5,295 nt of DNA from assembly GCA_024276775.1 (NCBI GenBank), contig JAJRWO010000066.1:1-5295 (forward strand), read 5' to 3'. Source of the DNA: Gammaproteobacteria bacterium. Lineage in GTDB: Bacteria; Pseudomonadota; Gammaproteobacteria; Tenderiales; Tenderiaceae. Below the pieces are notes generated by a model, which ran no database searches, was not told the DNA's origin, and worked only from the letters and a program-made list of their open reading frames with translations. This document shows, piece after piece, positions 1 through 5,295 of this stretch. Made by a program: the position numbers and the translations under genes. Position 1 is the stretch's first letter; every line of letters begins with the position of its first letter.

Positions 1-1
1 C

Positions 2-2104
2 TCTTGTCATGACCCGCATGTCCGCAGCACTGACGGCGAAAATATTAAGTTCTTGCGCGTCAACCGTTTTCAAAAAAGCGCACCCGTTGAAGGGTCGTTC
101 AATCAAGCCAACGATATTATTTGTCTTGCCTGTCATGAAAAATCAGGCTGGGCAGATTCGGCACACGCGAACCCTGCTGTGGCCGGCAATGAAGTTTATA
201 CTGACGCTGCGGCAGCTATCCGTGAATTTCCTAAAAATACCCAGGTATGGCAAGCGGCTTGCCTGAACTGTCATGACCCTCATACGGTGCAAGGGTCGCG
301 TCGCCTGTTACGTGAGGGGACGGATGATTCGGGGCAATTGCAAAGTGTGGCTGGCGGCGTGATCCGTGTTAAGCAAGGTGGAAAGCCGGCAATAGAAGAG
401 ACCTGTTATACCTGTCATTCAACCGATGGCAATGTTTTGCAAGGGCAGTCGAATAAAGGGGTGTTTGAGGTGCCCGATATCAAGTCAGATTTTAGTATGA
501 AGGTGCATATGCCGATTGCCAGTAATGAACAGGCGGCGAATGAGGAGCGCCATTCAATTGGTAGCCATTCGGCACCACAAAGTGGCAAGGACTTTATGGA
601 GTCACCGCGACACATGGGCAAAGGGGATTTGAGTAACCGTCATGCTGAGTGTACCGACTGCCATAACCCACATCGTGTTGTCAGAAATCGCCGTTTTAAT
701 GATGACCCGAAGATTCCAGGCAAGGAAGGGACTCACGTTCATAATGAGTCAGATTTTCGTGTCGAGGATGGCGGTGCCCATACCAATCTCGCTTCCGGCG
801 TATTGCGTGGTACCTGGGGCATTGAGCCAATCTACGGCAGTACAGAGTTTGGCAGTAATCCAATTAGCTTTGAGATTAAGCGTGGTGATGCGATTGTTAA
901 TGGTAGTACGGATGTCAGTGCGCCCTACGTGACGCGAGAATATCAAATTTGTATGAAGTGTCATTCAAACTATGCCTACGATACGCCACCACCGTTGGGT
1001 TCGAATAACTCAGGTGGCACGCCGGCGGGCACCAATTCCATGTATAACTACACCAATCAGGCAATGGAATACCAGTCACCGGAAGATCACAAGGGTGGGG
1101 GCACACCAGTGACACCTAAGGGAGTTTATATTGATGGCGCTGCTTGTAATCAAGTGAATATGGGTAGAAAGTCGGTGGGAGGTGTTGAGGAGGCGATGGC
1201 GATTGCTGATCTTCAGAATAATCAGAACACCAAAACCCTGGCGGTTCTGGCGGTACGATCAGGAACACAAGACCCGGAAGGCAACTGCATTAATTACGAT
1301 GAAGACAATCATCGATCCTGGCACCCGGTAATGGAACCCACAGGGCGCACGGCAGAGATACGCGATGCCAGCGCCGATGGTTGGCATGAGCCCTTTAATG
1401 CCGCTGTGGGTGTGCAAACTATGTACTGTTCAGATTGTCATGGCTCAGATACTCAACAGGGCACTGTGGTACCTCGTGATCCACAACCGCATGGGCCGGT
1501 TTGGGGGCCACATGGTTCAGATAATGAGTTTTTGTTGAAGGGCAGTTGGAGTGACGAAACCGGCCAGAATACAGCCTCCGATGGACTCTGTTTCAAGTGT
1601 CATAATTTTGATTATTACGGCAAAAAGTTTCCTTCCGGAAATATCGGTGCCAGCAGTACTCAACGCAGTGGTTTCAGCCGTGATGAAACCTTGGGTTTTG
1701 CTTCTTGTCTGTATGTCCCCAGCGTAAACCTGCATACCGGTCATGCCCAGCAGGCGCAGGTTAAAAATTTCCGCTGTAGTTATTGCCACGTTTCGGTTCC
1801 GCATGGCTGGGAAAATAAAGCTTTCCTGGCCAATCTGAACGATGTTGGTCGTGAAGTGGGGCTGCCATCGGGGGGTAAACAAGTGCGTAACAACCAGACA
1901 TCGCGTTATTATCGCGGCCCTTATTACAATGGCGCTGTCTTGAAAGTTGTGCAGTTCCGTCAAAGTGGCAAGTGGATTCATAATAGCTGTGGTTCAGCCG
2001 GTGAGCCGGGCAATGGTCGTGTAGGCGGTAACAACAATGCCGGTAACATTCCCTGGATGATTGATCAGGGTTCAGGCAGTGAGGCCTGTAACCAGTTGCC
2101 ATGA
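2..2104 (+). CDS. Multiheme c-type cytochrome, 5' end missing
   Basis: This reading frame is open to the left edge, so the true start and any signal peptide lie outside the window; 700 residues are visible. Complete heme-binding CxxCH motifs begin at visible residues 41, 87, 135, 217, 317, 476, 530 and 592. The window opens with SCHDPH, the tail of a ninth. Sites at 2, 87 and 217 continue as CH[D/N]PH, a hallmark of the paired-CXXCH cytochrome families. Further histidines, such as SWHPV after residue 429, NLHTGH near 580 and VPHGW after the last heme, are candidate distal ligands. The protein should mature in the periplasm or beyond, carrying at least nine hemes as an electron-transfer or redox protein. 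It is not recognisable as NrfA, octaheme nitrite reductase or an MtrA-like decaheme. Five cysteines lie outside heme motifs (382, 429, 569, 663, 696). Its stop overlaps the next start. Cytochrome identity is sure; the reaction is unknown. Confidence 0.95.
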   Translation, partial: SCHDPHVRSTDGENIKFLRVNRFQKSAPVEGSFNQANDIICLACHEKSGWADSAHANPAVAGNEVYTDAAAAIREFPKNTQVWQAACLNCHDPHTVQGSRRLLREGTDDSGQLQSVAGGVIRVKQGGKPAIEETCYTCHSTDGNVLQGQSNKGVFEVPDIKSDFSMKVHMPIASNEQAANEERHSIGSHSAPQSGKDFMESPRHMGKGDLSNRHAECTDCHNPHRVVRNRRFNDDPKIPGKEGTHVHNESDFRVEDGGAHTNLASGVLRGTWGIEPIYGSTEFGSNPISFEIKRGDAIVNGSTDVSAPYVTREYQICMKCHSNYAYDTPPPLGSNNSGGTPAGTNSMYNYTNQAMEYQSPEDHKGGGTPVTPKGVYIDGAACNQVNMGRKSVGGVEEAMAIADLQNNQNTKTLAVLAVRSGTQDPEGNCINYDEDNHRSWHPVMEPTGRTAEIRDASADGWHEPFNAAVGVQTMYCSDCHGSDTQQGTVVPRDPQPHGPVWGPHGSDNEFLLKGSWSDETGQNTASDGLCFKCHNFDYYGKKFPSGNIGASSTQRSGFSRDETLGFASCLYVPSVNLHTGHAQQAQVKNFRCSYCHVSVPHGWENKAFLANLNDVGREVGLPSGGKQVRNNQTSRYYRGPYYNGAVLKVVQFRQSGKWIHNSCGSAGEPGNGRVGGNNNAGNIPWMIDQGSGSEACNQLP

Positions 2105-3096
2105 TGTCTTGGTTGCGTCGGTTAGCCTCAACGCGGCTGACCTTGCTTGGCATGGTCTTGTTGGCGATCGGCGCTGGCCTGAGCTACGATAATCCAGCGG
2201 ATGTTTCGGTCTGGGTATTGGCCGGGCCATTGTTGTTGCTGGCATCGAACCTGTTTGCTGCCATTTTAACCCAGCCGGGCATCAACCGCCGTCCTGGTTT
2301 GTTGATGTTTCACATTGGTTTATTATCTATCTGCGCACTGGCAGCCATTGGTCGTCTCACCTTTTATGATGCCCGTGTTGAAGTCAGTCAAAACGGTGCC
2401 TTTGATGTAGCGGCTGTGGATGAGATAAGTCAGGGGATGTTTCACCCGAGTGAACTGAATCGGGTGCAGTTTGTCCAACAGGGCTACACGGTGGAATATC
2501 GTCCAGGCGTTGTGCGAGGTATTACCCGCAGTTATCTTCAGGTCAGTGATGGCAGAGGGGGCTGGGAGTCAAAAGTGGTGGGGGACGATACGCCGTTGGT
2601 TGTTGATGGCTATCGTTTTTATACCACCTTTAATAAGGGTTTTGCAGCAGTGCTGACCTGGAGTCCCGATCAGGGTGAGGCCATTACCGGTACCTTGCAC
2701 ATGCCGTCATACCCACTGTTTGATTACAAACAAGCGAATAGCTGGACGCCACCGGGTAGTAAAAAAGAGATAAAATTTTGGCTGCGCCTGGACACCGGCA
2801 TGGATGAAGATGCTGACTGGTTGCTTGATGTTAGTCAGGCCCAGTCAGTGCTGGTGGTGAATAATGGCGAGCAGCGACTTGAACTGCAAACGGGTCAGAC
2901 GGCAAGCCTGCCGGGTGGCCAGTTACGTTACGAGGCCTTGAGTGGCTGGATGGGCTACAAGATATTTTATGACCCAACCCTTAAGTGGCTGTTTATCGCC
3001 TCGATGCTAACCGTGCTGGGCTTGTGCCTGCATTACTGGGCTAAATTTAAACACCAGTCCATGGCCATAATGACAGATAAACAAAGTAAAACGTGA
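2101..3096 (+). CDS. resB: ResB/Ccs1-family cytochrome c biogenesis protein (System II)
   Basis: The protein has 331 residues. Three N-terminal membrane segments lie at about 13-29, 36-56 and 66-86, followed by a periplasmic domain of about 200 residues and a last membrane segment at about 295-313 preceded by the family-typical DP (291-292). In System II synthases ResB pairs with CcsA to carry heme outward and attach it to apocytochrome c. A histidine in a ResB membrane helix is a heme ligand in the family; His71 in FHIGLL of helix 3 fits that position. ResB proteins are often 450 residues or more, so this is a short form with a reduced periplasmic domain. The start at 2101 makes an ATGA overlap with the cytochrome stop; a second ATG follows directly at 2104. 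No good Shine-Dalgarno is visible (only GAGG about 16 bases upstream), so translational coupling is likely. Sequence conservation is modest, and the call rests on topology, key residues and the adjacent ccsA. Confidence 0.85.
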   Translation: MMSWLRRLASTRLTLLGMVLLAIGAGLSYDNPADVSVWVLAGPLLLLASNLFAAILTQPGINRRPGLLMFHIGLLSICALAAIGRLTFYDARVEVSQNGAFDVAAVDEISQGMFHPSELNRVQFVQQGYTVEYRPGVVRGITRSYLQVSDGRGGWESKVVGDDTPLVVDGYRFYTTFNKGFAAVLTWSPDQGEAITGTLHMPSYPLFDYKQANSWTPPGSKKEIKFWLRLDTGMDEDADWLLDVSQAQSVLVVNNGEQRLELQTGQTASLPGGQLRYEALSGWMGYKIFYDPTLKWLFIASMLTVLGLCLHYWAKFKHQSMAIMTDKQSKT

Positions 3097-3121
3097 ATAT
3101 AACAGGCAGAGTAATTAAAAT

Positions 3122-3973
3122 ATGATTGGTGTATTTACCGAGCTTCCATGGATGTGGGCAGGTCTGTTTGCCTATGCAATCGCAACCCTGCTGGCGTTTC
3201 ACAATGTCTGGCAGGTGGGCGCTAATAGTGCCGCGGCGGCATTGCCCAGCCGTCAGGGCGAAAACAGGATTCTATTGGCACTTGTCAGTGGTGTGTTGTT
3301 GCTGACAGTGGCCCTGGCGGTGCGTTGGGAGCGGCTTGGCCATGGCCCTTTCGTTAACTTGTTTGAGCTGTTGATGAGCCAGCTGTTCAGTCTTGGCTTA
3401 ATCTACTCGGTCATTTATTGGCGTGTGCCTGACCTGCGCGCCAGTGCCGTGGTTGTCATGCCGCTAATTTGGGTTCTCGGTAGCTGGATTTTATTGATGG
3501 AACCCGTAGACAGTCGCTTCCCGCCTACCTACCATAATGACTGGCTCTGGGCTCATGTTGGTTTCGGCAAACTTTTTCTTTCTTTTTGTTTGGTAGCGGC
3601 AGGGCTAGCAGGTGTCATTCTGTTGCGTACAATCCCGTATTTTGCTCGCTGCTTTGCTCATATGACGGATGAGGCGCTTGATCAGTTGGCTTGGCGTTTT
3701 ATGATGCTAACCCTGGTATTTGACAGTCTCATGTTGATTGCCGGTGCGGTTTGGGCTCAGGACGCCTGGGGCCGTTATTGGTCCTGGGATGCCCTGGAAA
3801 CATCATCGTTTATGACCTGGCTCTCCATCGGTGCAGGTATCCATGTGCGCCTGACCTACAACATACCCATTCGGCTAGGGGCTTTGGTTATTCTCGCCAT
3901 CTTTTTTCTGGCCTTTACCACGTATTTTGGTGCGCCCTATTACAGCGAGTCAGCCCACAAAGGGGTGATTTAA
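3122..3973 (+). CDS. ccsA: CcsA/ResC-type cytochrome c synthase subunit with WWD motif
   Basis: This 283-residue, very hydrophobic protein has about seven or eight membrane segments. The heme-presenting WWD region at about 211-234 reads WGRYWSWDALETSS and on to TWL, against the usual WGxYWxWDPKETWS. Family histidines can be placed: His145 in WLWAHVGFG is the likely external ligand before the WWD region, His241 in GIHVRL the likely membrane ligand after it, and His279 close to the C-terminus the likely second external ligand. The GHGPFVNLFE segment at 73-82 is also typical of the family. With the ResB protein just upstream, it would form a split CcsBA synthase that passes heme through the inner membrane and ligates it to CxxCH cysteines. 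The gene starts 25 bases after resB with only a weak AGGCAGAG upstream. Family membership is clear; CcmF and CcmC share the WWD fold, but the ResB partner and the sequence favour CcsA. Confidence 0.93.
   Translation: MIGVFTELPWMWAGLFAYAIATLLAFHNVWQVGANSAAAALPSRQGENRILLALVSGVLLLTVALAVRWERLGHGPFVNLFELLMSQLFSLGLIYSVIYWRVPDLRASAVVVMPLIWVLGSWILLMEPVDSRFPPTYHNDWLWAHVGFGKLFLSFCLVAAGLAGVILLRTIPYFARCFAHMTDEALDQLAWRFMMLTLVFDSLMLIAGAVWAQDAWGRYWSWDALETSSFMTWLSIGAGIHVRLTYNIPIRLGALVILAIFFLAFTTYFGAPYYSESAHKGVI
3959..3966 (+). promoter_or_regulatory. Strong ribosome binding site of the TPR gene
   Basis: AAGGGGTG lies inside the last codons of ccsA and ends 10 bases before the ATG at 3977. With the following AT it matches the 16S anti-SD complement AAGGAGGTGAT apart from one missing base. 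It fixes the start at 3977 and suggests that the TPR gene is translated independently, unlike resB, which has no good site. Confidence 0.75.
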
Positions 3974-3976
3974 TCC

Positions 3977-4666
3977 ATGTCCGCAAATGAAGCAGAAGGC
4001 CTGCTGGAGCAAGTGACGGCCACCATCGCCATTGCTTTGGTGGTTATTATGCTGACGATGGTGTTTGGCTTTGCTAATCGTGCCCAATTTGCCTATCAGC
4101 CCGTAGAATCCACAGCAGAAGCGTTGGTTGATGCTAGAGTAGATCCCCGTGGTCATGCCAAACAGTTTCGTCTTAGCCAGATTGACGAACGTTTTCAGCA
4201 AGCCCTGGCTATGCTACACGCCAAACAGTATGATTTTGCAATCAAAGCACTGCATCGAGTGATTGAGCTAGCACCAAAAATGGCCGAGGCCTATGTCAAT
4301 ATGGGTTATGCATTGATAGGTAAAGAAGACTACAAGGCCGCGGCTGATTTTTTTAACGCTGCTATTGAGCTTAAGCCCTATCAATCTAATGCCTACTGGG
4401 GGCTGGCTATTTCCATGGAACAGTTAGGCGAATTGGACGTTGCTTTGGGCGCAATGCGAAGCTTCATACACCTGTCTCCCCCTAATGACCCTTTTCTGCG
4501 CAAGGCCCGTTCAGCGTTATGGGAGTGGGAATCAACGCTAAAGCGCGGCCCGTTACCTGAGGCAGAGCAAGAGTGGATCAAACGCCGTGGCCAGGAATGG
4601 CAAGAGCGTAACAGCCTGGAAGCCGATGCTCCTACGGCTGAAGACCGCTCAATAGAACTGAATTAA
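3977..4666 (+). CDS. Membrane-anchored TPR protein, possible apocytochrome chaperone
   Basis: The protein has 229 residues. One membrane helix at about 13-33 is followed by a linker and three consecutive TPR-like repeats at about 69-102, 103-136 and 137-170. Each has typical TPR positions, for example the A/Y/G pattern and the closing proline in IELAP, IELKP and IHLSP. The tail after 185 is charged and ends without a known motif. The short N-terminus with acidic residues before the helix suggests an N-in anchor with the TPR domain in the periplasm. The gene follows ccsA by three bases and has a strong Shine-Dalgarno, so it is almost certainly co-transcribed. In System I, TPR proteins such as CcmI and NrfG bind apocytochrome C-termini for heme ligation. 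By analogy and position, this one could deliver the upstream multiheme apocytochrome to ResB/CcsA. That role is inferred; the sequence shows only an anchored TPR protein. Confidence 0.85.
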   Translation: MSANEAEGLLEQVTATIAIALVVIMLTMVFGFANRAQFAYQPVESTAEALVDARVDPRGHAKQFRLSQIDERFQQALAMLHAKQYDFAIKALHRVIELAPKMAEAYVNMGYALIGKEDYKAAADFFNAAIELKPYQSNAYWGLAISMEQLGELDVALGAMRSFIHLSPPNDPFLRKARSALWEWESTLKRGPLPEAEQEWIKRRGQEWQERNSLEADAPTAEDRSIELN

Positions 4667-4749
4667 GTTCCGGGAGCTTGGCGGGTTAAGTTTGAAAACC
4701 AGATGCCCGTGGCGTATCTACATTGGTGAAAAAGTTAGCAGGAGCGATT

Positions 4750-4821
4750 ATGGGATTGACTCAAGCGCATAATAAAAATAAAAACCGTTTGTTTGGACAA
4801 AGATTAAGAACAAGAAACTAA
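4750..4821 (+). CDS. Possible small basic peptide, 23 residues
   Basis: A short frame starts with ATG five bases after a clean AGGAG (4740-4744) and ends in TAA. The peptide begins MGLTQAHNKNKNRLF and ends QRLRTRN; it is rich in Asn, Lys and Arg and has no membrane segment or signal peptide. No homology is recognised. In support: the good ribosome site and its place downstream of the cytochrome operon. Against: a frame this short arises easily by chance, and the composition could simply reflect A-rich DNA. It could also be the start of a decayed gene. Confidence 0.2.
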   Translation: MGLTQAHNKNKNRLFGQRLRTRN

Positions 4822-5021
4822 AGATTTTGCTCAATGTCGTGCGGCTAAAACAATAGAGGCGGTTTATTTTTCCTGCTTTTTGCTTCGTCAAAGGTTATTG
4901 ATCTTATTAATAATCAGTGGTCGCTACTGGCATCACTATGTGCACATGTAAACATGCATTGCTGCCAGGTTTAGAGATCTGTCTTGCCTCTCCCTTTTTT
5001 CGCTCAGCTAATTTCCAGGTT

Positions 5022-5044
5022 AAGTGTCGGTAATATTTACACTT
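5022..5044. promoter_or_regulatory. Inverted repeat, candidate activator binding site
   Basis: Perfect 6-base arms AAGTGT (5022-5027) and ACACTT (5039-5044) are separated by 11 bases, with partial symmetry continuing at the centre (TAATA). It sits about 50 bases upstream of the sigma-54-like element, the usual location for an enhancer-binding protein site. Read on the - strand the core runs TGTAAA, six bases, then CGACA. Which regulator binds is not determined. Confidence 0.5.
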
Positions 5045-5061
5045 TAAAAAAAGATGTTTAA

Positions 5062-5074
5062 TAAGCGATTGATT
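5062..5074 (-). promoter_or_regulatory. Candidate IHF binding site
   Basis: The - strand reads AATCAATCGCTTA, a perfect match to the IHF consensus WATCAANNNNTTR. It lies between the inverted repeat and the -24/-12 element, where IHF commonly bends DNA to bring a bound activator onto sigma-54 RNA polymerase. A chance match in an AT-rich gap of this size is unlikely but possible. Confidence 0.5.
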
Positions 5075-5091
5075 GTTCAGTGTTTTTTATT

Positions 5092-5107
5092 AGGCATGAA
5101 TAGTGCA
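5092..5107 (+). promoter_or_regulatory. Candidate sigma-54 (-24/-12) promoter
   Basis: AGGCATGAATAGTGCA carries GG at 5093-5094 and GC at 5105-5106 separated by exactly ten bases, the invariant feature of RpoN promoters. It matches 9 of 12 defined positions of TGGCACGNNNNTTGCW. Transcription would begin near 5117-5119 and run rightward into the gene at 5279, leaving a leader of about 160 nt. The upstream inverted repeat and IHF match strengthen the call. Confidence 0.55.
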
Positions 5108-5146
5108 TAACTCACGTTTAAGCTTGAGGTGCTGGCTGTAAATTTG

Positions 5147-5158
5147 AAGGTATACCTT
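5147..5158. repeat. Perfect 12-base palindrome in the leader
   Basis: AAGGTATACCTT is its own reverse complement. It lies about 30 bases after the predicted transcription start and shares ACCTT (5154-5158) with the left arm of the larger hairpin that follows, so the two RNA folds cannot form together. It could instead be an operator for a dimeric repressor. Confidence 0.4.
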
Positions 5159-5201
5159 ACAAAACCAGAATTATGTGTTTTGCAAGGTGTTTCATTTTTT
5201 T
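5152..5201 (+). terminator. Leader hairpin with T run, possible attenuator
   Basis: The left arm ACCTTACAAAAC (5154-5165) pairs with GTTTTGCAAGGT (5177-5188) at 11 of 12 positions around an 11-base loop. One further A-U and one G-U pair can be added at the base of the stem. GTTTCA and seven T residues (5195-5201) follow directly, so the element resembles an intrinsic terminator within the leader of the gene at 5279. The stem is AT-rich and the T run starts six bases after the core stem, so termination may be weak or conditional. Another reading is an mRNA-stabilising hairpin. Confidence 0.45.
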
Positions 5202-5262
5202 GCAGGCATGGCTTTTGGGCGATTAGAAGCAGAGCAGTAACCAAAAAAACAAGAATGAATAC

Positions 5263-5271
5263 AAGGAGAGG
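5263..5271 (+). promoter_or_regulatory. Ribosome binding site of the right-edge gene
   Basis: AAGGAGAGG ends seven bases before the ATG at 5279. It is the strongest Shine-Dalgarno in the window along with that of the TPR gene, and the main evidence that a real gene begins there. Confidence 0.75.
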
Positions 5272-5278
5272 TTAGATT

Positions 5279-5295
5279 ATGAGTAGACTATTTTC
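5279..5295 (+). CDS. Start of a gene cut by the right edge
   Basis: Only Met-Ser-Arg-Leu-Phe and part of a sixth codon are visible. The strong Shine-Dalgarno and the upstream promoter-like elements support a true start. An Arg followed by hydrophobic residues this early would suit a signal peptide, but five residues cannot establish that. Its control appears separate from the cytochrome operon, being set off by a 612-base gap with its own sigma-54-like promoter. Function is unknown. Confidence 0.65.

Larger units (their letters stand above)
4667..5278. other. AT-rich intergenic and regulatory region
   Basis: No ORF of credible gene length exists here on either strand. The left half (about 4667-5020) holds only a 23-codon ORF at 4750, short palindromes such as TTATTAATAA (4904-4913) and CATGTAAACATG (4945-4956), and a weak stem ending in a T run near 5000; no clear terminator for the operon was found. 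The right half (5022-5278) holds the sigma-54-type control region and leader described in separate entries. Confidence 0.7.

Noticed and set aside
53..55. TTG as the start codon of the cytochrome
   Set aside because: The same frame is open to the left edge and codes for SCHDPH, part of a heme motif, just upstream; the gene simply begins outside the window.
642..932. Other-frame ORFs inside the cytochrome (9-266, 642-932)
   Set aside because: Their products resemble no family, and the overlapping frame is strongly supported by heme motifs.
1706..1747. Atypical heme motif starting at the cysteine of SCLYVPS
   Set aside because: No Cys-His pair follows at any known unusual spacing (such as CX15CH); the nearby NLHTGH histidines are better read as distal heme ligands.
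1517..1981. 154-codon frame on the - strand inside the cytochrome gene
   Set aside because: It lies antisense to a stretch with two intact CxxCH motifs; its translation shows no recognisable domain and it has no supporting context. The 1761-2153 - strand frame is rejected for the same reason.
4665..4679. Intrinsic terminator right after the TPR gene
   Set aside because: AAGTTC/GAGCTT can pair around a 3-base loop, but the stem is six pairs with a G-U and no T run follows.
4968..5000. Terminator near the TTTTTT at 4995-5000
   Set aside because: Only a four-pair AGAG/CTCT stem plus a bulged GG/CC precedes the T run; too weak to call.
4667..5278. CRISPR array, tRNA, insertion sequence or attachment site in the gap
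   Set aside because: No regularly spaced repeats, no tRNA-like T-loop or cloverleaf, and no transposase remnant or terminal inverted repeats with target duplications were seen.

Overview
The window looks like chromosomal DNA from a proteobacterium, most plausibly a gammaproteobacterium. This is an inference from codon use, near-balanced base composition, proteobacterial Shine-Dalgarno sites and a sigma-54-type promoter; no taxonomic marker gene is present. All supported genes lie on the + strand.

Positions 2-4666 hold a tight four-gene run. It begins with the 3' part of a large multiheme c-type cytochrome: eight complete CxxCH sites plus a ninth cut by the left edge, several of the CxxCH[D/N]PH type. 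A ResB/Ccs1 protein follows, overlapping the cytochrome stop codon in an ATGA junction. Then come a CcsA/ResC-type heme-handling membrane protein with a WWD motif, and a membrane-anchored protein with three TPR repeats. ResB plus CcsA form the two halves of a System II cytochrome c synthase, which moves heme across the inner membrane and attaches it to CxxCH motifs. TPR proteins of the CcmI/NrfG kind present apocytochromes to such machines. The simplest reading is a self-contained module: one multiheme cytochrome with its own maturation apparatus. Its electron donor and acceptor cannot be read from this window.

Positions 4667-5278 form an AT-richer gap of about 610 bases with no convincing gene; only a 23-codon ORF with a good ribosome binding site stands out. 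The right half of the gap carries what looks like a complete sigma-54 control region: an inverted repeat (5022-5044), a perfect match to the IHF consensus (5062-5074), and a -24/-12 element with GG-N10-GC spacing (5092-5107). A leader of about 160 nt follows, with a long imperfect hairpin trailed by a T run. It leads to a strong Shine-Dalgarno and the first five codons of another gene (5279 onward, cut by the right edge).

The two points most worth following up are the dedicated System II module with a non-canonical WWD motif, and the layered sigma-54/IHF/leader-hairpin control of the gene that begins at the right edge.
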